In this document: in pieces, positions 41,911 through 50,788 of the stretch | How positions within the stretch are numbered: position 1 is the stretch's first letter | How the letters are laid out: the number at the start of each line of letters is the position of its first letter | From: Actinacidiphila sp965342175 | Lineage (GTDB): Bacteria; Actinomycetota; Actinomycetes; Streptomycetales; Streptomycetaceae | Length of the DNA stretch: 64,000 bases | Reading direction: 5' to 3' | Assembly: GCF_965342175.1 (NCBI RefSeq) | Contig: NZ_CBDRBL010000013.1 | Coordinates: 44,014 to 108,013 of the forward strand | Notes under the pieces: generated by a model | The model's database searches: none | Told to the model about the DNA's origin: nothing | Seen by the model: only the letters and a program-made list of their open reading frames with translations | Program-made: the position numbers and the translations under genes

Positions 41911-44856
41911 GTGAGCGGGAACGGAGCCGCTCACGCGGTACCTGCTGCCTCCAAGGGCCCTGGGGACGACGCCCCGGCGACCCCGGACGAGAACGCCGGG
42001 CAGGCCGTGCCCGCGTCCGGGGACGCCCCGCCCGATGAGAGCCGCGCCACATCGGCGGCGTCGGCCGCGGAGCAGGCCATGACCCCTGCGAGGCCCGCGG
42101 TCGACAGCCCGGACCGGCCCGGCGGCGCCGAGACCACCGACGGCGCCGAGGGCCTCGCCGACGGGGAGCCCCCCAAGCCCCGCGCGGAGCAGATCGGCGC
42201 GACGCAGCCCGGCACCGGGGAGCCCGACGCACCCCGGACCGTGGTGGAGCAACCCGACTCAGCGCAGCCCCCCGGCGGCGAATCCCCGCACACCGACCCG
42301 GTCGCGCGGGACGAGCCGCTGCTCCCCGCGCGCGTGCACCGGCCCGTCGACCTCATGCGCTTCCTCTTCGGGCTGCTCGGCATCGCGGTCGTGCTGATGA
42401 TCGCGGGCTTCGCACACGCGACGACCTCCGGTGTGGAGCAGGACATCGCCGAGGGAGCCACTCACGCGCCCGAGCCGCTGATCACGGTCGCCGGGCTGCT
42501 GGCGACCGTGGCGGTGCTGATCGTGCCCGTGGCGTTCGCCGTGGAGCGCCTGATCAAACGGGACGGGCTGCGCATCGCGGACGGCGTGCTGGCCGCGGTC
42601 CTGGCCCACGGGGTGTCCCTCGCGACCGACCTGTGGGTGTCGGGCGCGGCGCCGGTGGCGATCCGGGACGCGCTGACCCGCGACGCGCCCGGCGGCGGGA
42701 TCACCGATCCCGTCCACGGCTACCTGGCCCCGGTGATCGCCTACATGACGGCGGTCGGCATGGCCCGGCGCCCGCGTTGGCGGGTGGCGCTGTGGTTCGT
42801 GCTGGTCGTGGACTCCTTCGCGGTGCTCGTGGGCGGCTTCACCACACCGTTCTCGATCATCGTGACGGTGCTCATCGGCTGGACCGTGGCCTACGGCACC
42901 CTCTACGGGGTCGGCTCGCCGAACGTACGCCCGACCGGCCAGAACCTGCTCGCCGGCCTGCGCCGGGTGGGCTTCGCCCCGCTGACGGCCGTCCGCGCGG
43001 AGGACGAATCCCCCGACGGGCCCGACTCCGACCGGGGCCGCCGCTATCTGGTGACCCTGGAGGACGGCCCGCTGCTGGACGTCACGGTGGTGGACCGCGA
43101 GCAGCAGGCGCACGGCTTCTTCTACCGGATGTGGCGCCGCCTCCAGCTGCGCGGGATCACCCAGCGGCGCGGCCTGCAGTCGCTGCGCCAGGCGCTGGAG
43201 CAGGAGGCGCTGCTGGCCTACGCGGCCAACGCCGCGGGCGCCAGGGCGCCACGGCTGATCGCCACCTCGGAGCTCGGCCCGGACGCCGTGATGCTGGTCT
43301 ACGAGCACATGGGCGGCCGCTCGCTGGACGCGCTGTCGGACGAGGAGATCACCGACGATGTGCTGCGCGGCGCCTGGGAGCAGGTGCGGGCGCTGCAGTC
43401 GCGGCGGATCGCCCACCGCAGGCTGGTCGGCGAGGCCCTGAAGATCGACCGCTCCGGCAACGTCTTCCTCACCGACCTGCGCGGCGGGGAGATCGCCGCG
43501 GGCGACATCGTGCTGCGCATGGACGTGGCGCAGCTGCTCACCACCCTGGCGCTGCGCGTCGGCCCGGAGCGGTCGGTGGCCTCGGCCGTCGCCGTGCTGG
43601 GGCCGGACGCCGTCGCCGACTCCCTGCCGCTGCTGCAGCCGATCGCGCTGAGCCGCACCACCCGGGCAGCGCTGAAGCAGCTCGCCAGGGAGCGGGCGCA
43701 GCGCGAACGCGAGGCCGTGCTGACCGCCTCCCGGGCGCGGCCGGCGGAGGGGGCGGACGGCGGAGCCGGCGACAAGGAGCCGGGCAAGGAGAGCAAGGCC
43801 GAGCGGCGGGCCGAGAAGAAGGCGATCGAGGACGCGCTGGAGGAGTCCCGCGAGGAGGATCTGCTCACCCGGATCCGTCACCAGGTGCTGCTGATCCGCC
43901 CGCAGGCGCCGGTGGAGCCGGTGCGGCTGGAACGGGTGCGGCCGCGCACGCTGATCAGCATCATCGCGGGCGCCTTCGCCGCGTACTTCCTGCTCTCCCA
44001 GATCAGCAGCATCGACCCGACGACCCTGCTCGGCGAGGCGAACTGGATCTGGGTCATCGTTGCCGCGCTGGCCTCCGCGCTCAGCTACGTCGCGGCCGCG
44101 ATGGCGCTGTCCGGCTTCGTGCCGGAGAAGCTGTCCTTCGTCCGCACCACGCTGGCGCAGGTCGCCGGCTCCTTCGTGAAGCTGGTGGCGCCCGCCGCGA
44201 TCGGCGGTGTGGCGCTCAACACGCGCTACCTGCAGAAGTCCGGCGTACGCCCGGGCCTGGCGGTGGCGAGCGTGGGGGCCTCGCAGCTGGTCGGCCTCGG
44301 CTCGCACATCAGCCTGCTGCTGGTGTTCGGCTACATCACCGGCACGGAGAAGACGCCCTCGCTGTCGCCGTCCCGGACGGTGATGGCGGGCCTGCTCACG
44401 GCCGGTGTGCTCTTCCTGGTCGTCACCGCCGTCCCACCGCTGCGGCGCTTCGTCTCCTCCCGGGTGCGGGCGCTGTTCGCGGGGGTGGTGCCGCGCATGC
44501 TGGACGTGCTGCAGCAGCCGATGAAGCTCGTCACCGGCATCGGCGGCACACTGCTGCTGACCTTCGCCTTCGTGCTGTGCCTGGACGCGAGCATCCGCAC
44601 CTTCCACGGTGAGGTGAACTTCGCGGCGATCGCCGTGGTGTTCCTGGCGGGCAACGCCCTGGGCTCGGCGGCCCCGACACCGGGCGGTCTGGGGGCGGTC
44701 GAGGGCGCGCTGATCGCCGGTCTGACCACCATCGGGCACCTGGACTCGGCGACCGCCACCTCGGCGGTACTGCTGTTCCGGGTGCTGACCTTCTGGCTGC
44801 CCGTGCTGCCCGGCTGGCTGGCGTTCACCCAGCTCACCCGGCGGCAGGCACTGTGA
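41911..44856 (+). CDS. Large YbhN/LPG-synthase-transmembrane-like protein with a kinase-like middle domain
   Basis: A 981-residue membrane protein in four parts. Residues 1-135 are Pro/Ala/Glu-rich and probably disordered. About 140-300 hold several transmembrane helices. About 350-600 resemble a degenerate lipid/protein-kinase lobe (LVYEHMGGRSLDAL, HRRLVGEALKID). From about 690 on is the UPF0104/MprF-type membrane domain with the signature SAAPTPGGLGAVEGALIAG. The architecture suggests lipid flipping or modification; substrate unknown. The GTG at 41911 has GGAGAG 6 bases upstream; a GTG at 41872 is weaker. Confidence 0.85.
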   Translation: MSGNGAAHAVPAASKGPGDDAPATPDENAGQAVPASGDAPPDESRATSAASAAEQAMTPARPAVDSPDRPGGAETTDGAEGLADGEPPKPRAEQIGATQPGTGEPDAPRTVVEQPDSAQPPGGESPHTDPVARDEPLLPARVHRPVDLMRFLFGLLGIAVVLMIAGFAHATTSGVEQDIAEGATHAPEPLITVAGLLATVAVLIVPVAFAVERLIKRDGLRIADGVLAAVLAHGVSLATDLWVSGAAPVAIRDALTRDAPGGGITDPVHGYLAPVIAYMTAVGMARRPRWRVALWFVLVVDSFAVLVGGFTTPFSIIVTVLIGWTVAYGTLYGVGSPNVRPTGQNLLAGLRRVGFAPLTAVRAEDESPDGPDSDRGRRYLVTLEDGPLLDVTVVDREQQAHGFFYRMWRRLQLRGITQRRGLQSLRQALEQEALLAYAANAAGARAPRLIATSELGPDAVMLVYEHMGGRSLDALSDEEITDDVLRGAWEQVRALQSRRIAHRRLVGEALKIDRSGNVFLTDLRGGEIAAGDIVLRMDVAQLLTTLALRVGPERSVASAVAVLGPDAVADSLPLLQPIALSRTTRAALKQLARERAQREREAVLTASRARPAEGADGGAGDKEPGKESKAERRAEKKAIEDALEESREEDLLTRIRHQVLLIRPQAPVEPVRLERVRPRTLISIIAGAFAAYFLLSQISSIDPTTLLGEANWIWVIVAALASALSYVAAAMALSGFVPEKLSFVRTTLAQVAGSFVKLVAPAAIGGVALNTRYLQKSGVRPGLAVASVGASQLVGLGSHISLLLVFGYITGTEKTPSLSPSRTVMAGLLTAGVLFLVVTAVPPLRRFVSSRVRALFAGVVPRMLDVLQQPMKLVTGIGGTLLLTFAFVLCLDASIRTFHGEVNFAAIAVVFLAGNALGSAAPTPGGLGAVEGALIAGLTTIGHLDSATATSAVLLFRVLTFWLPVLPGWLAFTQLTRRQAL

Positions 44857-44857
44857 C

Positions 44858-44881
44858 GCGGGAGCCCGCGCGGGCTCCCGC
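44858..44881 (+). terminator. Hairpin terminator after the YbhN-like gene
   Basis: A perfect 11-bp stem with a 2-base centre immediately after the stop codon. It can serve both this gene and the convergent ligase gene. Confidence 0.75.
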
Positions 44882-44977
44882 CCCGGCCTCCTCGCGGCCC
44901 TCCGCGCGGCCCCGCGGACAGGGCGGGGCCGGCGGCGGGCCTGCCCGTACGCGTCCCGAGCCCCGGGCAGGCGCGGC

Positions 44978-46030
44978 TCAGCGCAGGATGTCCGCGAGCT
45001 CGTAGCCGACCGGCTCCTCCAACTGCGCGTAGGTGCAGTCGGCGGGGTCGCGGTCGGGGCGCCAGCGGCGGAACTGGGCGGTGTGCCGGAAGCGGTCGCC
45101 CTGCATGTGGTCGTAGGCGACCTCCACGACCCGCTCGGGCCGCAGGGGGATCCAGGAGAGGTTCTTCCCGGCGCTCCAGCGGCTCTGGGCGCCGGGCATG
45201 CGGCCCCCGGGCTCGGCCTCCGCCCAGTCCGCCCAGGGGTGGCCCTCGGCGGATTCCGTACGCAGCGGCTCCAGCTCCCCGACCAGTTCCTCGCGGCGGC
45301 GCATGGAGAAGGACGCGCACACGCCGACGTGCTGGAGGCGGCCGCGGGCGTCGTGCAGGCCGAGCAGCAGCGAGCCCACGACGGGACCGGACTTGTGCCA
45401 GCGGAAGCCGGCGAGCACGCAGTCGGCGGTGCGTTCGTGCTTCACCTTGAGCATGACGCGCTCGTCGGGGCGGTAGCCGAGGTCCGGCGGTTTGGCGACG
45501 ACGCCGTCCAGTCCCGCGCCCTCGTACTGGTCGAACCACCGCCGCGCGAGCTCGACGTCGGTGGTGGCGGGCGCCACGTGCACCGGGGCCCGTGCCCGCC
45601 CCAGCGCGTCGACCAGGGCCTGGCGGCGCCATGTCTGCGGGTCCGCCATCAGGGAGCGGTCGCCGAGCGCCAGCAGGTCGAAGGCGACGAGGGAGGCGGG
45701 GGTGCGCTCGGCGAGCTGCCGCACCCGGGAGTCGGCGGGGTGGATGCGTTCCAGCAGCGCGTCGAAGTCGAGCCGGCCCTCCCGGGCGACGACGATCTCC
45801 CCGTCGACGACGGCACGCGGCGGCAGTTCGGCGCGGACCGCCTCGACGACCTCGGGGAAGTAGCGGGTGAGGGTCTTGCCGGTGCGGCTGCCGATCTCGA
45901 CCTCGGCGCCGTCCCGGAAGACGATGGCGCGGAACCCGTCCCATTTGCCCTCGTACAGCATGCCGGGCGGGATCGCGGCGGCGGACTTGGCGAGCATCGG
46001 CTTCACGGGCGGCATCACCGGGAGGTCCAT
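44978..46030 (-). CDS. ATP-dependent DNA ligase (LigC/LigD-ligase type)
   Basis: A 350-residue ligase of the size and type of stand-alone actinobacterial LigC or the ligase domain of LigD. The adenylated lysine is Lys29 in YEGKWDGFRA. Further nucleotidyltransferase motifs are VVDGEIVV, DGVVAKPP and VMLKVKH near 200-215, followed by an OB-fold domain. It seals nicks in non-homologous end joining or a related repair. It is divergent from a LigD-type polymerase gene, so the two activities of LigD are encoded here as separate proteins. Confidence 0.92.
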   Translation of the reverse strand: MDLPVMPPVKPMLAKSAAAIPPGMLYEGKWDGFRAIVFRDGAEVEIGSRTGKTLTRYFPEVVEAVRAELPPRAVVDGEIVVAREGRLDFDALLERIHPADSRVRQLAERTPASLVAFDLLALGDRSLMADPQTWRRQALVDALGRARAPVHVAPATTDVELARRWFDQYEGAGLDGVVAKPPDLGYRPDERVMLKVKHERTADCVLAGFRWHKSGPVVGSLLLGLHDARGRLQHVGVCASFSMRRREELVGELEPLRTESAEGHPWADWAEAEPGGRMPGAQSRWSAGKNLSWIPLRPERVVEVAYDHMQGDRFRHTAQFRRWRPDRDPADCTYAQLEEPVGYELADILR

Positions 46031-46091
46031 GCCGCGATTGTCCGCCCGGCAGGCGCGACCCGCCCGTCGGCCCTACCGTGTCGGGTTACAG

Positions 46092-46127
46092 CCGGGGACA
46101 GTCCGGGGACAGTTCGGGGCAGTCAGG
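46092..46127. repeat. Short direct repeats between the ligase and polymerase genes
   Basis: CCGGGGACAGT occurs twice in tandem (46092-46102 and 46103-46113), followed by two degenerate copies. They lie in the 118-bp divergent promoter region and may be regulator-binding iterons. Confidence 0.5.
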
Positions 46128-46148
46128 GACGGGAGAGGCGGTGACGGC

Positions 46149-47189
46149 ATGGCGGAGGCGGTCGAGCTGACCGTCGGCGAGCGGACGGTCCGGATCTCGA
46201 ACCCGGGGAAGGTGTACTTCCCGGAACCGGGCTTCACCAAGCTGGACGTGGCCCGCTACTACCTCGCGGTCGGGGACGGCGCCCTGCGGGCGCTGCGCGA
46301 CCGGCCGACGACGATGGAGCGCTACCCGGACGGGGTGGGGGGCGAGTCGTTCTTCCAGAAGCGCGCGCCGAAGAACACCCCCGACTGGATCCCCACCGGC
46401 CGTATCCGCTTCCCCTCCGGCCGCCACGCCGACGAGATCTGCCCGACCGAGGTGGCCGCGGTCGTCTGGGGCGCCAACCTCGGCTGCCTCACCTTCCACC
46501 CCTGGCCGGTCCGGCGGGCGGACCTCGACCACCCTGACGAGTTGCGCATCGACCTCGACCCGCAGCCGGGCACCGACTTCTCCGACGCGGTGCGCGTCGC
46601 CGGCGAACTGCGCGGTCTGCTGGAGGAGCTGGGCCTGCGCGGCTGGCCCAAGACCTCCGGCGGGCGGGGCCTGCACGTCTTCGTCCCCATCGAGCCGGAG
46701 TGGACGTTCACGGGAGTGCGGCGGGCCGCGATCGCCCTCGCCCGCGAGATGGAACGGCGGATGCCGCGGCAGGTCACCAGCGCGTGGTGGAAGGAGGAGC
46801 GGGGCGAGAAGATCTTCGTCGACTACAACCAGACCGCGCGCGACCGCACCATCGCCTCCGCCTACTCCGTACGGCCCAGGCCGCATGCCCCGGTCTCGGC
46901 GCCGCTGCGCTGGGAGGAGGTGCCGCAGGTGCACCCGCGGGACTTCGACCTGTCCACGATGCCTGCGCGGTACGCCGAGCTGGGGGACGTCCACGCCGGA
47001 ATGGAGGAGCACGCCTGCCGGCTGGACGCCGTCCTTGAACTGGCCGAGCGCGACGAACGCGACCACGGGCTGGGCGACCTGCCGTACCCGCCGGACCACC
47101 CCAAGATGCCCGGGGAGCCGACGCGGGTGCAGCCGAGCAGGGCCAGGCGCAAGCCGGACGGCAAGACCGGCGGGACCGGCGAGCGCTGA
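46149..47189 (+). CDS. ligD: LigD-type polymerase/primase (PolDom) protein
   Basis: A 346-residue archaeo-eukaryotic primase-like polymerase of the LigD PolDom family, which fills gaps and adds nucleotides at break ends. Hallmarks are ISNPGKVYFPEPGFTK near residue 17, the metal-binding LRIDLDPQPG near 132-141, and SGGRGLHVFVPIEP near 173-186 with its catalytic histidine. The ATG at 46149 follows GAGAGG by 10 bases. Ku is not in the window. A basic tail (PSRARRKPDGK) closes the protein. Confidence 0.92.
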   Translation: MAEAVELTVGERTVRISNPGKVYFPEPGFTKLDVARYYLAVGDGALRALRDRPTTMERYPDGVGGESFFQKRAPKNTPDWIPTGRIRFPSGRHADEICPTEVAAVVWGANLGCLTFHPWPVRRADLDHPDELRIDLDPQPGTDFSDAVRVAGELRGLLEELGLRGWPKTSGGRGLHVFVPIEPEWTFTGVRRAAIALAREMERRMPRQVTSAWWKEERGEKIFVDYNQTARDRTIASAYSVRPRPHAPVSAPLRWEEVPQVHPRDFDLSTMPARYAELGDVHAGMEEHACRLDAVLELAERDERDHGLGDLPYPPDHPKMPGEPTRVQPSRARRKPDGKTGGTGER

Positions 47190-47220
47190 CGGGGACGCGA
47201 CGGGGGCGCCGCGGCGCTCG

Positions 47221-47290
47221 GCGGGCGCGGCGGTGGCGCGTCCGGGGCACGCGGGCGCGGCGGTGGCGCGTCCGGAGCGCGCGGGCGCGG
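47221..47290. repeat. 30-bp tandem repeat downstream of the polymerase gene
   Basis: Two units (47221-47250 and 47251-47280) differ at only a few bases, and a third starts at 47281. They fill the gap between the LigD polymerase stop and the next gene. Function not evident. Confidence 0.7.
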
Positions 47291-47372
47291 CAGGGCGCGC
47301 GGCCCCGCGCAGGGCGAATGGCCGCCGCACGACCCCTTCCCACCGCGAGCGCGCCGCCGCATCATCAGCCTC

Positions 47373-48494
47373 ATGCCCGCGCCTCGACCCGTGCCCCCGG
47401 ACGAGCACCCGATCCCTCGGAGCGCCCGGCCCGCACACCACCCCGTCGGGCCCGGCGGGGACGCCCACGACCGTTCCACCTTCCACTTCCTCGACCACGA
47501 GGGCCGCACCCTGCTTGTCGCGGGCCTCGGCGTGCACCACGGCCCCGGCCCCGGCAGCGCGGACGCCGACGCCTACGCCTACGCCCACGCGACCCTGACC
47601 CGCGGCACCGGCGTCCTCGCGGTGCGCGCCCGCGACACGCTCGGGGAGGACCGCACACGGCAGCAGGTCGGTCCGCTCCGCTTCGACGTCCTGGAACCGC
47701 TCCACAGGCTCCGGCTGACCTGCGACGACGAGTTCCTCTCCTACGACCTGCAGTGGGAGGCGGCCTTCCCTGCCGTCGAGGAGCCGCACCACACGCCCTT
47801 CCGCGACGGCCGGCTCTTCCCCCAGGCCAGGCGCTTCGTCCAGGCCGGCACCTGCCACGGAGTCGTCCGCACCGGCGACGGCGAGGAGATCCGTGTGGAA
47901 CGCGGCCGCTGGACGGCCACCCGGGACCGCAGCCGGGACGCGCACCCGGTGCCCCGCCAGGCTCCGGGGCAGGCCGGGGAGGGGCACCGTCCGCGCGGTT
48001 TCCCCTGGCTGTGGATGGCGATCCGCTTCGACGACCGCTTCGTGGCGCTGACCGCCCAGCAGGACGCCGACGGCTACCGATCCCTGGACGAGGCCCTGCA
48101 CATCACCGAGCGCGGCCCGGACCGGCGACTGGGCCGGGCCAGGGTCGACGTGGCCTACCGCGAGGGCACCCGGGCACCCGTCTCGGCCGTCGTCCACCTG
48201 GACGGCGGGAGGATCGAGGCCGAGGTGCTGCTCTCCGGCCCGCCCACCGTCGGGACCGGCCGCCCGCGGCCCGCCCGCGACGGGCGGCACACCGGGGGGC
48301 AGGGCCGCCGTGGAGGGGTCGACCGCCATGCCTATGACCTGACGGATCCGTCGGTCACAGCACCCGCCGCGTACGAAGTCACCGGCCACACCGCGCGTTT
48401 CGCCTGGGACGGCCGGGTCGGCTACGGCATCTTTGAGCACGGCGGCTTCGGCCGCCCCACTTCCAGCGGCTCCACCGGTCAGGAGGCCTTGTGA
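47373..48494 (+). CDS. Hypothetical protein, possibly lipocalin-like (DUF7064/7065 type)
   Basis: A 373-residue protein I cannot assign firmly. It is rich in beta-strand-like stretches, His/Arg and aromatic residues (FLDHEGRTLLVAGLG, WLWMAIRFDDRFVAL, GHTARFAWDGRVGYG). Such proteins next to APH-type kinases are often two-lobed lipocalin-like domains. It has no signal peptide. The stop overlaps the start of the kinase gene as GTGA, so the two act together. The start is uncertain: the first 30 residues are Pro-rich and a later start is possible. Confidence 0.6.
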   Translation: MPAPRPVPPDEHPIPRSARPAHHPVGPGGDAHDRSTFHFLDHEGRTLLVAGLGVHHGPGPGSADADAYAYAHATLTRGTGVLAVRARDTLGEDRTRQQVGPLRFDVLEPLHRLRLTCDDEFLSYDLQWEAAFPAVEEPHHTPFRDGRLFPQARRFVQAGTCHGVVRTGDGEEIRVERGRWTATRDRSRDAHPVPRQAPGQAGEGHRPRGFPWLWMAIRFDDRFVALTAQQDADGYRSLDEALHITERGPDRRLGRARVDVAYREGTRAPVSAVVHLDGGRIEAEVLLSGPPTVGTGRPRPARDGRHTGGQGRRGGVDRHAYDLTDPSVTAPAAYEVTGHTARFAWDGRVGYGIFEHGGFGRPTSSGSTGQEAL

Positions 48495-49558
48495 CAACGG
48501 TGCGCACCCTCACCCGCGACCCCCTGCTGCTGCGCAGCCGGCTCGACGCGTGGCTGACCGAGAAGCACCCCGGGGCCCGCAGCCGGAACGTGCGCCTGCC
48601 CGCCTCGGACGCGGTGCCCGGCGAGACCGTCCTGTTCGACCTGGCCGTCCCCCATCCGGCGGGCACCGCCCGCCAGCGCATCCGTCCCTGCGTGCTGCGG
48701 CTGGCCGGCGACCCGGAGGGCTACCCCCTCTTCCCGGCGTACGACATGGCCGCGCAGTACCGCGTCATCCGGACGGTCGCGGCCCGCACCCGCGTCCCCG
48801 TGCCCGAACTGCTGTGGCTGGAGACCGACCCCGATCCGCTCGGCGCGCCGTTCTTCGTCAGGGAGCGCGTCCCCGGGCGCGTGCCGCCGGACACCATGCC
48901 CTACACCTTCGGCGGCAACTGGCTCTTCGACGCCTCCGCGGAGGACCGGGCGCGGCTGGAGCGTTCGACGCTGCGGGTCCTCGCGGACCTCCACACCCTG
49001 CCGGGCGAGGGCACCTTGCGCGCGCATGTGGACGCCCTGCGCGCCCACTACGCGTGGGTCGTCGACGGGACGGCGCGCTCCCCCCTCGTCGAGCGGGCCT
49101 TCGCCTGGGTGGAGAAGCACTGGCCCGCCGACCCCGGCGCGTCCGTGCTCAGCCTGGGCGACGCCAGGATCGGCAACATCGCCTACGACGCGGACTTCAC
49201 CCCGGCCGCCGTCCTCGACTGGGGGACGGCCTCCGCCGGTCCCCGGGAACTCGACCTGGCCTGGCTGCTGCACCAGCACCGCTTCTTCCAGGACCTCACC
49301 GTCACCGCCGGATTCCCCGGCATGCCGGACTTCCTCGACCCCGGCCGCGCGGCCGCCACCTACGCGGAGCTGACCGGGCACACCCCGCGTGACCTCGACT
49401 TCCACCTCGTGTACGCCGCGCTCCGGCACGCGGTCGTGATGCTGCGGGCCGGCCACCGCCAGGTCCGTTTCGGGCAGCGCGAGATGCCGGCCGACCCCGA
49501 CGCCCTGATCCCGCACCGGGACACGCTGGAGGCGATGACGGAGGGCCGCCACCGCTGA
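48491..49558 (+). CDS. APH-family phosphotransferase
   Basis: A 355-residue aminoglycoside-phosphotransferase-fold kinase. The catalytic loop reads LGDARIGNIAYD near residue 220 and the metal-binding motif is VLDWGTAS near 240. The usual His before the Gly-Asp is Leu, a variant common in actinobacterial metabolic phosphotransferases that sit beside acyl-CoA or lipid genes. It is thus unlikely to be an antibiotic-resistance kinase. It is coupled by a 4-bp overlap to the preceding unknown protein, its probable partner. Substrate unknown. Confidence 0.85.
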   Translation: MTTVRTLTRDPLLLRSRLDAWLTEKHPGARSRNVRLPASDAVPGETVLFDLAVPHPAGTARQRIRPCVLRLAGDPEGYPLFPAYDMAAQYRVIRTVAARTRVPVPELLWLETDPDPLGAPFFVRERVPGRVPPDTMPYTFGGNWLFDASAEDRARLERSTLRVLADLHTLPGEGTLRAHVDALRAHYAWVVDGTARSPLVERAFAWVEKHWPADPGASVLSLGDARIGNIAYDADFTPAAVLDWGTASAGPRELDLAWLLHQHRFFQDLTVTAGFPGMPDFLDPGRAAATYAELTGHTPRDLDFHLVYAALRHAVVMLRAGHRQVRFGQREMPADPDALIPHRDTLEAMTEGRHR

Positions 49559-49590
49559 CCCCGGCCCCGGCCCCGTGCCCGGGGGCGCGG

Positions 49591-49624
49591 CGGCACCCCG
49601 CCCGGCCCGGTCGGCGGGGTGCCG
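49591..49624 (+). terminator. Hairpin terminator after the APH-type kinase gene
   Basis: A perfect 12-bp stem (49591-49602 with 49613-49624) with a 10-base loop, 32 bp past the stop. Confidence 0.65.
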
Positions 49625-49798
49625 CCCGGCCGGCAGGGCGCCGGCGCTACGACCTGCGACCGGACGCCGCGCGTGCCACTCTGACGGGGGAACGGGATGA
49701 CGCCGTTCACCCGTCTGCCTTGCCGTACACCGACATGTCCTGGTACGGGCTGCGACCCTCGGTCATGAGGGGGCCCCGCGCCGTCGTGAGGAGTACGC

Positions 49799-50668
49799 AT
49801 GCACCAGAGCCTCGCCCGTACCGTCGCGGCCACCATCCTCCTGGGCGCCTCCGCGTGCGTCACCATGCCGGCCCACGCCGCACCCGCGGACCCCTCCACC
49901 CCCACGGTCTTCGCCCACCGCGGCGCCTCCACCGAGGCGCCCGAGAACACCCTGGCGGCCGTCCGCCGGGCCCACGAGCAGCACATCACGTGGGTGGAGA
50001 ACGACGTCCAGCGCACCAAGGACGGGGCCCTGGTCGTGATCCACGACGCGACGCTGAACCGCACGACCGACGTCGAGCAGGTCTTCCCGGACCGGGCCCC
50101 CTGGCGCGTCGCCGACTTCACCCTTGCCGAGATCCGCCGGCTCGACGCCGGCGTCTGGTTCGCCCCCCACTTCAGCGGCGAGCGCGTCCCCACCCTCGAG
50201 GAGTACCTGCGCCTGCTCGACCAGGACCGGCAGGGCCTGCTGCTGGAACTCAAGCGGCCCGAGCTCTACCCGGGTATCGAGAAGCAGACCGTCGACGCCC
50301 TCGAGAAGGCCGGCTGGCTCGACCAGGCCCACCTCTCCGGCCGGCTGGTCATCCAGAGCTTCGACGCCGACGCCCTGCGCCGGACCCACGAGCTGCGCCC
50401 GGCCGTCGTCACCGGGTTCCTGGGAAGCCCGCCGGTCTCCTGCCTGAAGGAGTACGCGGCCTTCGCCGACCAGATCAATCCGGACGCGAAGGACGTCACC
50501 TACGCCTATGTGCAGGCCGTCCACAGCGTCAAGGGCCCCGACGGCAAGCCGCTGCGCATGAACGCCTGGACGGTCGACGACCTCGCCACCGCCGTCCGCA
50601 TGGCCGCCCTCGGCGCCGACGGCATCATCACCAACCGCCCGGACGTCATCCGCAACGGCGTGCAGTGA
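49799..50668 (+). CDS. Secreted glycerophosphodiester phosphodiesterase
   Basis: A 289-residue GDPD-family enzyme that hydrolyses glycerophosphodiesters to glycerol-3-phosphate and an alcohol. A Sec signal peptide covers residues 1-28, with a cut likely after AHA. Catalytic motifs are FAHRGASTEAPENTL near 38 and ENDVQRTKDGALVVIHD near 67-83, followed by LLLELKRPE. The fold is a TIM barrel. It acts outside the cell, probably scavenging phosphate or glycerol from lipids or teichoic acids. The ATG has GAGGAG 6 bases upstream. Confidence 0.92.
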   Translation: MHQSLARTVAATILLGASACVTMPAHAAPADPSTPTVFAHRGASTEAPENTLAAVRRAHEQHITWVENDVQRTKDGALVVIHDATLNRTTDVEQVFPDRAPWRVADFTLAEIRRLDAGVWFAPHFSGERVPTLEEYLRLLDQDRQGLLLELKRPELYPGIEKQTVDALEKAGWLDQAHLSGRLVIQSFDADALRRTHELRPAVVTGFLGSPPVSCLKEYAAFADQINPDAKDVTYAYVQAVHSVKGPDGKPLRMNAWTVDDLATAVRMAALGADGIITNRPDVIRNGVQ

Positions 50669-50721
50669 CCGGGAAGGCGCCCGGCCGACTCGCTCGGCAG
50701 TGCCGTCGGACAGAGACGACA

Positions 50722-50758
50722 GAAGCCCACGGCATCGCAGCTGGGAGCCGTGGGCTTC
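50722..50758. terminator. Bidirectional terminator between the GDPD gene and moeZ
   Basis: A perfect 12-bp stem (50722-50733 with 50747-50758) with a 13-base loop, between convergent stops. Confidence 0.8.
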
Positions 50759-50788
50759 GTCAGGCCCGCTGATGAGCGGGCGCCGCGC

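Noticed and set aside
48491..49558. Aminoglycoside-resistance kinase
   Set aside because: APH fold is present, but catalytic-loop variant and gene partner match metabolic phosphotransferases; no resistance gene context.
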